A DNA stretch of 25,895 nucleotides from CAYVFC01 sp964450715 (GTDB taxonomy: Bacteria; Myxococcota_A; Polyangia; Polyangiales; JAFGIB01). The stretch is taken from positions 1-25,895 of the forward strand of contig CAYVFC010000113.1 in NCBI GenBank assembly GCA_964450715.1. Reading direction: 5' to 3'. This document shows, one piece after another, positions 10,501-18,035 of this stretch. Below the pieces are notes generated by a model. The model was not told where the DNA came from and did no database searches. It saw only the letters and a list, made by a program, of their open reading frames with translations. The position numbers and the translations under genes are program-made. Within the stretch, counting starts at the first letter, position 1. Each line of letters begins with the position of its first letter.

Positions 10501-11472
10501 GCCAATACGTACTACACATTCCTGCGTGCGCTCTTCTACCAGATCGGCGCCGACGAGCTCTTCTTTGAGCGCCCGGACGGCTTTGGCGCCTATACCGCGG
10601 CGGTCGGCGCGGCCTATCAGCTGCTCTCCCGGGTGATCGCCACGCCCGATTCGGGATGCCATCTCCCCTACCAGATCGGGGAGGGCGAAACCGCGCTCCT
10701 TTCGGGCGGCAGCTACGGGGAGTGCGCCTCGGCGGGGGGCGCCTATATCGACGCCTTCGACGGGCGCGAGCTATACACGACCATCGCGCTGGGGCCGGAC
10801 CAGAGCTTCTGGTACTACACTCGAGCAGGCTTCTTCAACGACAAGACACTGGCCCTGGAGGCGCTGACCACCCCGGGCGTCTACGTGCGCGGTGCGGACG
10901 TGGACGCGGACACGCGGAGCTACCAGGTCAACTTTTACAACAGTTTTCCAGAGCCGCTCTTCAGCCTGCTGCGCGGCATCATCGGGCAGGACTGGTCCTG
11001 CTACGCGCCGCGCTGGTCCGGGGAGCAGCTGCTCTTTGCCGACGCGCGGCAGCAGGTCGACCGGTCGCTGGAGGGTATTCCGGTCGATCCGAACGTCCGC
11101 TTTTCCCTGCAGCTGTACGCCATGGTTTTCGGGATGGCGGGTGCGCCCAGCGGCTTCGACCAGAGCTTCGTGGACCGGGCGAGGCTCTTTGTACGGGGCG
11201 GGGCCGAGTCGGTCGAGCTCGCGCTCCCCGAGGATGCGATACTGATCGAGTTCGTCGATCACGACTCGGGCCTGGTCTATCTGGCTCCGTCCTATCCGGA
11301 CGAGGAAGGACGCGAGACAGGGATCGCCGCCCAGATGCTGCTACACGCGCTGGAGCTGCAGGAGCAAGGCCAGGAGGTCCAGCTGCACTACTGGATGGAT
11401 AACCTGAATATCATGCGCCGCCTTACCTGGCTGCTCGGTTTCGGCAGCGACCTCTCGCTGGTCTACGACTGA
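7528..11472 (+). CDS. large zinc metalloprotease lipoprotein (metzincin, DUF4953-like)
   Basis: A 1314-residue exported protease. ATG at 7528 gives a signal peptide ending in the lipobox LAGC (Cys 19 or so), so it is predicted to be membrane-anchored outside the cytoplasm. The zinc site HELGHTLGLRH (residues 738-748) is an exact HExxHxxGxxH metzincin motif, and SVMDY with Met 798 is the Met-turn. The Glu of the motif is the expected general base. This combination in a very long bacterial lipoprotein suggests the DUF4953/DUF5117-type zinc-dependent metalloproteases; the family name is from memory of the motif context. In-frame starts further upstream (7402, 7501) would run through the inverted repeat and hide the signal peptide. 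The barrel-like gene follows after 15 bases, suggesting one operon. Confidence 0.9.
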   Translation: MPIALFIAVASSFFALAGCQQAQPPVNRVQANAVDKQIFLGSEWYGLRTVIDTPYTSPASFVGEAGDLNRIEWDIQEKYLIARRTHQQIRDSEDDAVAGAGVNQSPLVAMYAIESHFDIRREYNPTTGEELNVVVENTTDRVWYERAYMRVDWSKNLVAEETFPLTSSLYGIELEPLEYYVQEPDHPFAPKFERDEEGRIYYIDIVNKYFAEPGMVAVSGGGELPSCFFLTGAHHDCQPGEIAVRSSFLRVDPARDYQPMIYDYDRMQRFGYFLTVRDGYDPDYGTTAMRRFRFVNRHNLWMQSHRRDAEGELLACSENADCGGGGSVCDLARQAARSDDIAACTIPFREREVRPIAFHLTRAFPEDLVKDARSVADTWNEAFVRTVGSLRQIECRNAGGEEGECEAEREREDAKRIFVLCGNPVAADDHEACGPEGTSPEIGDIRYNLISWVGDPHDFSPLGYGPSFADPETGEIISCNANVYGAAMEKAAARARDVLALINDDLPEETLSSNYAFGVWIDRFAEAGELKASEFEAQNHLIEVDGRHAARINRSMDFSWIPELLGPDASPAGVPAPEQLLPRLDAARDRLLSGMERLRPGDRVRANLSRLEGTDIEQMLIDDEVLLAAGYRPGTPLSEPVIRAASPLGAGSASGFRERERLRRQTASKPNGCLLYGDFVDDGLLGLVREINRAARQGDGTVRWYGRDYRVTDDSGAIDYALVKDMLRHPIFFSLTTHELGHTLGLRHNFAGSFDSLNYGPEYWRARDDGDMQPRAWDPVSQAEIDARIREHQYASVMDYGHNHVVTDAAGIGHYDRAAIKLGYGDLVEVFTEVPSRNRVQAAELYARQLENIVAFDTSWLVLDTLRLIPYTEIPALMGGVGALQAREDVPFTTLVDGTHPDPAYALGVLTSTPDGRPAVPYRYCSEEFVDEEPSCMRYDAGADEYESLMSIIDSYWNYYIFNNFMRQEIGFDPYDVPGKIYSRYFLKLQAANTYYTFLRALFYQIGADELFFERPDGFGAYTAAVGAAYQLLSRVIATPDSGCHLPYQIGEGETALLSGGSYGECASAGGAYIDAFDGRELYTTIALGPDQSFWYYTRAGFFNDKTLALEALTTPGVYVRGADVDADTRSYQVNFYNSFPEPLFSLLRGIIGQDWSCYAPRWSGEQLLFADARQQVDRSLEGIPVDPNVRFSLQLYAMVFGMAGAPSGFDQSFVDRARLFVRGGAESVELALPEDAILIEFVDHDSGLVYLAPSYPDEEGRETGIAAQMLLHALELQEQGQEVQLHYWMDNLNIMRRLTWLLGFGSDLSLVYD

Positions 11473-11487
11473 TCCCGGAGCCGCGCG

Positions 11488-12624
11488 ATGAAGCGACCCG
11501 ACCGCGTCGATCCCGACAACCGTAGGGGAGGGGCTTGCCCCCTCCCCCTCCCGCTCTGGGTCTGGCTGCTGGCACTGCTCGCCGCCGTTCCCGCTCGGGC
11601 CCAGGAGCTTCGCGACCAGGAACAGCTCGCGGGCGGCGACAACGACCTTTCCTGGCGCGGCACCTCTTTCGTCTTCGAACAGAGCGTCTCCAGAAATACA
11701 CTGATCAAGGATACCCAGCTGTCTTACAACCCGCTCTATCTTCACACCTACAGCCTGAGGCCCCGCTGGTACTTCACCGATTCGCTCCATCTGGCGCTGC
11801 GCCAGGACGTGATCCTGGAGCTCACCCAGCCAGATGCCTACGGTCCCTACGCGTTGTATACGGAGCGGGAGCGGATCTTCGCGCTGGATACGCGCCTGCA
11901 GCTGGCCGATCCGGACATATTCGATCTGGACGGTACCCGGCTCGGCGCGGCGGGGCAGGTGGCGCTCCCCCTCAATCCCGCCTCGAGCGCCTGGCGGCGC
12001 GTCCTGGTCGCCGGGGTAAAGGCGACCGTTGCCCGCGATTTCCCTGAGCCGCTTCAAGGCACCAGTTTCGGCTTGCTGACGGCTTACTACCACTACTTCA
12101 ACCTCACCAACGTGGCGCTGGCCGAAACCGACATCGCCTGCACCCCGGCGCTGCGAACCGACGGCGGCATCGCTACCAGCCCCTCTTATTGCCTGGGCGG
12201 TTCGACCCTGATGTCCGAGCGGCTCGACGCCGCGGTGTCGGCGCGGCTCCAGTTGATGGCCGAGCTGGATCTCACGGCCTCCTTTACCTGGATCTGGGTC
12301 CTGGCCACGGATCTCTCTGAAGCGGTAGTGGAAACCCTGGGAGGCGAGGTGGTCCTTCCGGACAACAGCGCCACCCACTGGCGCTATTACACGGACAGCT
12401 CGCTGGCGCTCGGCTACCTGCTCAGCGACTCGCTGCACCTGGCCCTGGGAGTCAGCGCGCTAACCCGTCAGCTCGATCCGAACGGCTCGCGCCGCAACCC
12501 CCTTTTCAACACGGACACGCTTATCTTTCTGGCGGCCACCGTACGGCTCGACGCGCTCTATTTGCAGTTGTCCGGGCGCTCCGGTACGACCGTCGCCGAC
12601 ACCGAGAGCCAGGAGCGGCTCTGA
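11488..12624 (+). CDS. putative outer-membrane beta-barrel protein
   Basis: A 378-residue exported protein. A signal peptide (hydrophobic stretch LPLWVWLLALLAAVPARA) ends near residue 40. The mature part has repeated alternating polar/hydrophobic strands rich in aromatic residues (for example LHTYSLRPRWYFTDSLHLALRQDVILEL and SLALGYLLSDSLHLALGVSAL), as expected for a transmembrane beta-barrel. The start is 15 bases after the metzincin stop, with a GGAG-type site (CCCGGAGCC) ahead of the ATG, so the two are probably cotranscribed. A GC-rich hairpin (GGGGAGGGG at 11525-11533, CCCCTCCCC at 11539-11547) sits within the signal-peptide codons and may slow translation. Substrate or function unknown; a link to the protease is inferred only from position. 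Confidence 0.8.
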   Translation: MKRPDRVDPDNRRGGACPLPLPLWVWLLALLAAVPARAQELRDQEQLAGGDNDLSWRGTSFVFEQSVSRNTLIKDTQLSYNPLYLHTYSLRPRWYFTDSLHLALRQDVILELTQPDAYGPYALYTERERIFALDTRLQLADPDIFDLDGTRLGAAGQVALPLNPASSAWRRVLVAGVKATVARDFPEPLQGTSFGLLTAYYHYFNLTNVALAETDIACTPALRTDGGIATSPSYCLGGSTLMSERLDAAVSARLQLMAELDLTASFTWIWVLATDLSEAVVETLGGEVVLPDNSATHWRYYTDSSLALGYLLSDSLHLALGVSALTRQLDPNGSRRNPLFNTDTLIFLAATVRLDALYLQLSGRSGTTVADTESQERL

Positions 12625-12691
12625 GCGGACCGGTACTTGCGCGAATTGTCGACTCAACGCATATACCTGGAAAGGGAAGGAATATGGATTC

Positions 12692-13567
12692 ATGAAATAT
12701 TGCGCTCGATCGCGGCTGTTGCTTCTGCTCTCGGTTCTCGCTCTGCTCGGGCCCGGGTGCACCTTCGTGGATGAGAATTGCGATAAGTGCGAGTGCGACG
12801 CGGGCTCCGGGGGCGCTGCCGGCGGCAGCGGTGGAACCGCCGGCGATGGTGACGGGTCAGCGGCCGCGGGAAGCGGAGGAAACGCTAGCGCGGGCAATGG
12901 GGGAGCGGCCGGGCCGGAGCCGTCCGGAGCGGGCTCGGGCGGAACCGGTATTGCGGGCGCGGCAGGGGCGGCCGGCGCGCCAGCGGCGAGGCTGGTAGAG
13001 GGCGACCTGTGCATGCAGGACACGGAGTGCTGGACCGGGCTTTCCTGCGTCACCGCCGAGGCCGGCGTCTACGCTATCTGCGCGCGGAGCTGCGAGACCG
13101 ACTCCGACTGCGACGCGGGCGAGGAGTGCATCACCGCCGGACGCGGAGGAGGGCGCTTCTGCTCCTTGCGGCAAGAGCAGCAGTACCAGCTGTGCGGCGC
13201 CTATTATACCTCGCACTGCAGCGACGCCATGAGGTGCGTCTGGCTCGAGCCCATCCTGCTGGGCGTCTGCTATGTCTATTGCGACCTGGCCGGCGACCCC
13301 GCTCAGCAGTGCGAGAGCGACCAGGTATGCGCGACTGGCATCATCGACTCCGACACGCAAGGCGTGTGCGGTACGACGGCGGCGAGAGGCGAGCCATGCG
13401 ACGTCCTTTACGGCGTGGGGTGCGAAACGGGGGATATCTGTATCGGCGATGTATCCGATCCCAGCACCTTTGCCTGCCGCCAGCTCTGCAGCGCGTCCGG
13501 CCCTACCTGCGAGCAGGGCACCTGTACCCAGTACGGAATCACCGACGAGGAATACGTCTGCATATAG
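12692..13567 (+). CDS. Cys-rich lipoprotein with Gly/Ala/Ser linker
   Basis: A 291-residue secreted protein. The hydrophobic signal (LLLLLSVLALLGPGC) ends at a Cys with an imperfect lipobox. It is followed by a short Cys cluster (ENCDKCECD) and a low-complexity linker of repeated GSGGAAGGSGG-like units (residues 37-105), a style common in myxobacterial surface lipoproteins. The C-terminal part has many Cys in disulfide-rich spacing (CMQDTECWTGLSC, CETDSDCDAGEEC). AAGGAA lies upstream of the ATG; an ATG a few bases earlier runs straight into a stop. The phosphotriesterase gene starts 10 bases after its stop, so they are likely cotranscribed. Function unknown. Confidence 0.85.
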   Translation: MKYCARSRLLLLLSVLALLGPGCTFVDENCDKCECDAGSGGAAGGSGGTAGDGDGSAAAGSGGNASAGNGGAAGPEPSGAGSGGTGIAGAAGAAGAPAARLVEGDLCMQDTECWTGLSCVTAEAGVYAICARSCETDSDCDAGEECITAGRGGGRFCSLRQEQQYQLCGAYYTSHCSDAMRCVWLEPILLGVCYVYCDLAGDPAQQCESDQVCATGIIDSDTQGVCGTTAARGEPCDVLYGVGCETGDICIGDVSDPSTFACRQLCSASGPTCEQGTCTQYGITDEEYVCI

Positions 13568-13577
13568 GATAAGGACG

Positions 13578-14525
13578 ATGGCCAAGATCAATAGCGTGCT
13601 CGGATCCATAGATACAAACGAGCTGGGCTTCACCCTGATGCACGAGCATGTCCTGGTGATGAGCTGGTCCATGCGCCAGGCGTTTCCCGGCTGGCTCGAC
13701 CGGGATGCTTTTCTACAGAAGGCCGTCTCCGACCTGCGCGCGACCGGGAAGGCCGGGGTGGCCACCCTGGTGGATGTGACGCCCATCAACCTGGGGCGCG
13801 ACATCCATCTGGTGAGAGAGGTGGCCGAGAAGAGCGGGATGCAGATCATCGCGGCCACCGGCTTTTACTGGATGGACGAGCCGTTCCTCATGGGTTGGGA
13901 GGCCGACCGGCTGGTCGAGTTTATGCTGCCCGATATCGAGAAGGGCATCCAGGGAACCGATGTCAAGGCGGGCATCATCAAGTGCGCCACCGATGCGCCA
14001 GGCGTCACCGAGTACAACCGCAAGCTGCTGCAGGCGGCCGCGCGCCTGCACCGGGCCACCGGCGTCCCCATCACCACTCATACCTCATCCGCGCACCGCA
14101 ACGGCCTGGACCAGCAGGCGCTTTTACGCGAGGAGGGAGTGGACCTCTCCCGGGTGGTCATCGGCCATTGCGGCGACACCGAGGACCTCGACTACCTGGA
14201 AAAGGTGCTTTCCGCCGGCAGCTTCCTCGGCATGGACCGCTTTGGTCTAGATATCCTGCTGCCGACCGACAAGCGCGTGGCCGTGGTGGCAGAGCTGTGC
14301 AGGCGCGGATACGCGGACCGCATGGTGCTTTCGCAGGACGCCTCCTGCCACATGGACTGGTTTCCGGCCGGCGCCCTGGAGATGTTTGTCCCCGACTACC
14401 ACCACCGCTTTATCTGCTTCAGCGTCTTGCCCGCACTCCGCGAGCAGGGCGTGAGCGAGGAACAGATCCGGTTGATGACCGTGGACAACCCCCGCCGCAT
14501 TTTCGAGCAGCAGGGGAGCTACTGA
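13578..14525 (+). CDS. phosphotriesterase-family metal-dependent hydrolase
   Basis: A 315-residue amidohydrolase-superfamily enzyme of the phosphotriesterase (PTE/Php) group, predicted cytoplasmic because it has no signal peptide. The binuclear metal site is complete: HEH (His 22 and His 24), a Lys in GIIKCATD (135) that would be carboxylated, His 168 (THTSS), His 197 (GHCGD) and Asp 254 (SQDAS). The start at 13578 has AAGGA just upstream; a longer reading would run back through the lipoprotein gene. Such enzymes hydrolyse phosphotriesters, lactones or related esters; the substrate cannot be told from sequence. It shares a transcript with the preceding lipoprotein by spacing, and converges with the nuclease-like gene, leaving 24 bases between stops. 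Confidence 0.9.
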   Translation: MAKINSVLGSIDTNELGFTLMHEHVLVMSWSMRQAFPGWLDRDAFLQKAVSDLRATGKAGVATLVDVTPINLGRDIHLVREVAEKSGMQIIAATGFYWMDEPFLMGWEADRLVEFMLPDIEKGIQGTDVKAGIIKCATDAPGVTEYNRKLLQAAARLHRATGVPITTHTSSAHRNGLDQQALLREEGVDLSRVVIGHCGDTEDLDYLEKVLSAGSFLGMDRFGLDILLPTDKRVAVVAELCRRGYADRMVLSQDASCHMDWFPAGALEMFVPDYHHRFICFSVLPALREQGVSEEQIRLMTVDNPRRIFEQQGSY

Positions 14526-14549
14526 TCGGTCCCGTTTGACCGGCGTCGT

Positions 14550-15656
14550 TCAGTCCCGGTCCTCGTCTGCCAGCTCGATCACTACCGGGCAGTGGTCGCT
14601 CAAGCGAAAGAGCGCTTCCCGCGCCTCGCCGCCAGGCTTGCCGCAGGCGAGCTCGGCGCACACGCCGCAAGCTCGCGCCCCGGCCCCTCGCGCCAGCTCC
14701 TGCATATCGCGTGTGGCCAGCACCAGGTCGAGCGCTTCGCCCCGGCCTTTGTAGTAGTGCGTGCAACCGGGCGAGGTTTCCAGCCTCCGTAACCCGGTTC
14801 CATCCCCGCCCAACGCTGCCTGAAGCCCCCTCGTCTCCTCCTCTGCGAGCACGTCGGGCGAGCACTTCTTGCATCCCATGGTGTTGAAATCTCCCAACAC
14901 CACCACGTCGCGGTCGCCCTTTCTCATCGCCGCGACCGCCTTGCCGATGGCGTCCCAACTCTTTCGTCGGTTGGCATGATCGCGCGCGCTGACGCCGCTA
15001 TCCAGGTGAACGGTCAGCAGGTGCAGATCCGCGCCCCCTGGGAAGCGAAGATAGGCGGCGAACCCGGGCCTCAACCTCCTGTCGCACCCATTACGCCCGG
15101 GATTGATCGAGGGAAGCGACCTTATCGCGCTCACCTGCAGCCGGCTGGAATCGAACAGCAGCCCCACGTGCTGCCGTCCGTCGTCCGGGCAATCGTCCAA
15201 CCTCGCCCGCCAGCGCCCGCCTGTGTAACGGTCCAGGTGATTCAACAGGTCGTCCACCGCGATCCTGCCACGATGGTGCTGTACCACCTCCTGCACAGCC
15301 AGCGCCTGCACCTGCAACCCGGCAATCGCACAGGCCATCCAGCGCACCTCCGTTCCCTCGCCCGGCTTTGGCTTGCCGCTTTTTCCGTCCGGAAACCACT
15401 TCAGGTTCCAGGTTCCTATTCTCACCTGTCCGTTCTTGCCGTCACTTTTTCCCGCTTTCCTCTTTCCCTGTCCCTTTCCCTTTCCGTCACGCACCAGCGC
15501 TGCCTCGCATTCCGCGAGCGAGCGCCAGGGCGAGCCGGCCGGCAGGCCCGACGCCTGCGACCGCCGTCTGCCGGGAGCTTGCTGCGCGTCCGCCGGTCCT
15601 GCGAGCAGCGCGCTGGCGAACCACGCACAAACGGCGATCGAAATCGATATCCGCAC
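14550..15656 (-). CDS. exported endonuclease/exonuclease/phosphatase-family protein
   Basis: About 368 residues. With the GTG start at 15656 the product begins with a signal peptide (ISIAVCAWFASALLAGPADAQQ), then a Lys/Gly-rich linker, then an EEP domain: GTWNLKWF, the metal-binding Glu in VQEVVQHH, DSGVSARDHANRR, the hallmark VVLGDFNT, and C-terminal LSDHCPVVIEL with the catalytic Asp-His. The family includes DNase I-like nucleases and phosphodiesterases. Cys residues near the C-terminus (CKKC, CGVC) may form disulfides, fitting an extracytoplasmic location. The frame stays open upstream only because it crosses the antisense of a tRNA gene, so longer starts are rejected. No strong ribosome site is visible, so the start is moderately sure. 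Confidence 0.85.
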   Translation of the reverse strand: MRISISIAVCAWFASALLAGPADAQQAPGRRRSQASGLPAGSPWRSLAECEAALVRDGKGKGQGKRKAGKSDGKNGQVRIGTWNLKWFPDGKSGKPKPGEGTEVRWMACAIAGLQVQALAVQEVVQHHRGRIAVDDLLNHLDRYTGGRWRARLDDCPDDGRQHVGLLFDSSRLQVSAIRSLPSINPGRNGCDRRLRPGFAAYLRFPGGADLHLLTVHLDSGVSARDHANRRKSWDAIGKAVAAMRKGDRDVVVLGDFNTMGCKKCSPDVLAEEETRGLQAALGGDGTGLRRLETSPGCTHYYKGRGEALDLVLATRDMQELARGAGARACGVCAELACGKPGGEAREALFRLSDHCPVVIELADEDRD

Positions 15657-15788
15657 ATGGCAAGCATAGCGCGCCTCCCGCCCGCCTGCAGGCTGCCGGC
15701 TGCTCGCATGTGCCTCCGAGGGACCACCCCGCTTCCCGGTGGTCCCCTCCGGTTTCTCGTGGTAGAAATCTTCCCCTGCCGTTTCCCT

Positions 15789-15862
15789 GCCCCCGTAGCT
15801 CAGCTGGATAGAGCGGCGGCTTCCTAAGCCGAAGGTCACAGGTTCGAATCCTGTCGGGGGTG
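15789..15862 (+). tRNA. tRNA-Arg (anticodon CCT)
   Basis: A cloverleaf can be drawn by eye. The acceptor stem GCCCCCG pairs with CGGGGGT (first pair G-T). D arm is GCTC-AGCTGGATA-GAGC. The anticodon loop TTCCTAA gives CCT, reading the AGG Arg codon. T arm is ACAGG-TTCGAAT-CCTGT. The base of the anticodon stem has a G-A mismatch. The 3' CCA is not encoded. Confidence 0.93.
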
Positions 15863-15909
15863 CTACTGCACCTGCTCGATTAATGGCGGAGGTCGTCGGT
15901 ATAGCGCGT

Positions 15910-16578
15910 TCAGACCCCGACCGTGGCCTCGAAGAGGATGATGCCGAATACACCGTGGTAAAAGACATCCTGCTCGTTGTCGAAGGCGATGCTGAGAAAT
16001 CCCCAGCCGAACTCGGAACCGACGGCCAATCCCCGCGAGATCTTTCCCCTTACGCCAACGCCCAGGTTGATGCCCCAGCCAAAGCCGTCGTCGTTGAGGT
16101 TCCTGCAGGCGCCCCCTTCGCACTCTTCGGTCTCGCCGATGCTCAGCAGGTTCAACCAGCCGACCAGGCCGAACGAGGCGACCTGGTCGCTCAACAGATC
16201 GAACGAGACGAGCGGGCTGAAGGAAAAGGCGCTGCGCGACTCGTCGCGGTCGGCGGGCCGATTGTCCTGGCTTACTCCCGCGAAGCCGAAGCCCAGTCCG
16301 AGATAGAGTCGGTCGTCGATCAGCCGCACGCCAGGGGTGACGATGGGCACGAACAGCCCGCGGATGTCGATGTTGAGCCCGGGAGCCGCGACCCCCCCGG
16401 GGGCCAGTATGTTTACCGCGTCGAGCCTGCCTTGTAGTCCGATGCGCGGTCCAGTGCTCGACCCGGAAGTACCGACCGTCTCCTGTGCGGTCGCAGTCTG
16501 CACCGCCGCGGTAGCAGTCCACAACAGGATTCCTACGGCCAGAGCAAGCATGGTTACTAGTTTAAAGATCTCTCTCAT
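15910..16578 (-). CDS. putative outer-membrane beta-barrel protein (222 aa)
   Basis: A small exported protein. The N-terminal signal (IFKLVTMLALAVGILLW, then TATAAVQTATAQ) is followed by Gly-rich, alternating-hydrophobic strands (DRLYLGLGFGFAG, GFGWGINLGVGVRG, GLAVGSEFGWGFLSIAF) that suggest an eight-stranded-type outer-membrane barrel or a periplasmic beta-rich protein. It has two Cys close together (ECEGGAC) that could pair. AAAGGGGAAAG precedes the ATG at 16578 by about 3 bases at its closest. Function unknown. It ends 48 bases from the tRNA gene, which is on the other strand. Confidence 0.78.
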   Translation of the reverse strand: MREIFKLVTMLALAVGILLWTATAAVQTATAQETVGTSGSSTGPRIGLQGRLDAVNILAPGGVAAPGLNIDIRGLFVPIVTPGVRLIDDRLYLGLGFGFAGVSQDNRPADRDESRSAFSFSPLVSFDLLSDQVASFGLVGWLNLLSIGETEECEGGACRNLNDDGFGWGINLGVGVRGKISRGLAVGSEFGWGFLSIAFDNEQDVFYHGVFGIILFEATVGV

Positions 16579-16677
16579 GTTCTTTCCCCTTTTAGTGTTT
16601 TCCGTTTGCCGTCGGGCAGAGTGGCGGAATTGACGTCTTTGCGTTCCGGTACTTTACCGGTACCGTACGCGATTAGG

Positions 16678-16696
16678 AACCCGTTTCAAATGGGTT
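16678..16696 (-). terminator. possible hairpin downstream of the PEGA-like gene
   Basis: AACCCGTTT and AAATGGGTT are complementary apart from one wobble position and could form a short stem. It lies about 90 bases after the stop at 16785. There is no T-run, so it is only a weak terminator candidate. Confidence 0.25.
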
Positions 16697-16784
16697 CGGC
16701 GGGATCGCCGGCGCTTGCCGGTTGCGTCCACGATCAGCGCCTGGTTTGATCTCTATTCGTTTTTTCTGTCCGGTGCTCCGGCGC

Positions 16785-17888
16785 TCATCGAGGCGTATCT
16801 CGTTCCGCGGGCTCCGACCGCTTTAGCGTCACCCGGATGGTCGAAACGCTCCTGGGGCCGATACGAACCAGCTGGGAACGGTACCCCTCGAGACGCAGGA
16901 GGTATAACTGCTCGTAAGCCGGTCGCTCGATATCGATCGGGGTATTGCCCTCTACCGCTCCTTCATGGATGAGCTCGGCCCCGGCGGGTACGGACTCGAT
17001 CCGGGTGCTCTCGCGTTTCGAAGCGGGGGATGCGGCTGGCGCTGCTGTCTTCCGCGATTCCATATCCCTTGCGGCCGGGCCGGGCTGCGAGTCGGTCGAG
17101 GACGCGCCGTTCCCGGCTGCACCAGCCGCCTCCGCGCCCGGCTTCTCGCTCAGGCTTGCGCCTGCCAACGCTCCCGCGCCGATAAGCGCGGCGGCGATCA
17201 GCGCCGAGTACAACGTCTTGACCGTAGCGTGTCGCGAGGTTTCGCTCGCGATCGAGACGGGGGAGGACTCTTCGGCCTCTCTCCATGCGACCGGCTCCGA
17301 GTCGGTACGCAACAACACCCGGCGCCCGCGGGGTTTCTCGGTTGCCTGGCGATGGATTGCCGCCGGTAGTGCCTCTACGACTTCGGGGCTCTCGGTCGAC
17401 GGGTCGCCTTCAGAGGAAACCGTAGCCCCAGAAACGCGCGCAGGGGCGCTCGCGACCTCCGCGCGGCGATCTGCGTTCGGGCCATGATCGCCGTTCTTTT
17501 CGTCAGCGGTCGGCCCCTCCGATCGAGCCGACGATACGGCCGCCGCGTTCTCGGCGCTGGTTTTTTCCCGGCGTTCGGGCTCCGGCGGGTCCAGGTCGGG
17601 AACGGCGAACAGAGGTGGTTTTTGGTATTGTCCCCACAAGGCGGATCCGGCGGCCGTTTCCGAGAGTACCGCTCGTAGCGCTGGCGGCCGATTCGACGAG
17701 CGTGCGGCCGATCGGTTCGAATCGGGGCTGTTCAGGGTCGACGCCGTATCGTTCGATCCTGTCCGCGAGGCGGGGCGTGGGGGCGACGAATTCGCACTTG
17801 TCGAGCGCGGGTCGGCGAGCGGCCTGTCGCTCCTTGCCGACAGCTGAGCATCTCTCTTGCTCGAGTCTCTCTGGTACGTATCCTTCAT
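16785..17888 (-). CDS. Ser/Ala/Pro-rich membrane protein with PEGA-like C-terminal domain
   Basis: A 367-residue protein. Residues 1-220 are low complexity (Ser, Ala, Pro, Arg, Glu) and probably disordered in the cytoplasm. One transmembrane segment follows (about 224-246, TLYSALIAAALIGAGALAGASL), then an Ala/Gly/Ser linker, then about 60 residues resembling a PEGA domain (IESVPAGAELIHEGAVEGNTPIDI ... YLLRLEGYRSQLVRI ... STIRVTLKR). PEGA-like beta domains occur on bacterial surface and periplasmic proteins and are common at the ends of membrane Ser/Thr kinases; no kinase domain is present here. It begins 147 bases after the lasso-cluster kinase stop, same strand. Whether it belongs to that cluster is unclear; I think it is probably separate. 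Confidence 0.72.
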   Translation of the reverse strand: MKDTYQRDSSKRDAQLSARSDRPLADPRSTSANSSPPRPASRTGSNDTASTLNSPDSNRSAARSSNRPPALRAVLSETAAGSALWGQYQKPPLFAVPDLDPPEPERREKTSAENAAAVSSARSEGPTADEKNGDHGPNADRRAEVASAPARVSGATVSSEGDPSTESPEVVEALPAAIHRQATEKPRGRRVLLRTDSEPVAWREAEESSPVSIASETSRHATVKTLYSALIAAALIGAGALAGASLSEKPGAEAAGAAGNGASSTDSQPGPAARDMESRKTAAPAASPASKRESTRIESVPAGAELIHEGAVEGNTPIDIERPAYEQLYLLRLEGYRSQLVRIGPRSVSTIRVTLKRSEPAERDTPR

Positions 17889-18035
17889 AACTAGCCCCCG
17901 AGCCCGGTTCGTCGCAAATTAGAGCATATCTGTCGGCCGCGCAAACCGGCCGAGGGATCGGGCGATGGACATCCAGCGCGCGCTCGCTTGCGCGCGAGGC
18001 CCGGCCGCTGGCCCCCGCGCGCAGCCTCTGCCGGA

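Noticed and set aside
10656..11402. 248-residue plus-strand open frame
   Set aside because: It is a second frame of the metzincin gene, Arg/Gly-rich and without a recognisable fold.
15657..15968. Upstream extension of the EEP gene on the minus strand
   Set aside because: It is the antisense of the tRNA-Arg gene, giving the familiar false segment GFEPVTFGLGSRRSIQLSYG.
16945..17487. 180-residue plus-strand open frame
   Set aside because: It is antisense to the PEGA-like protein gene, whose C-terminal domain supports the minus strand.
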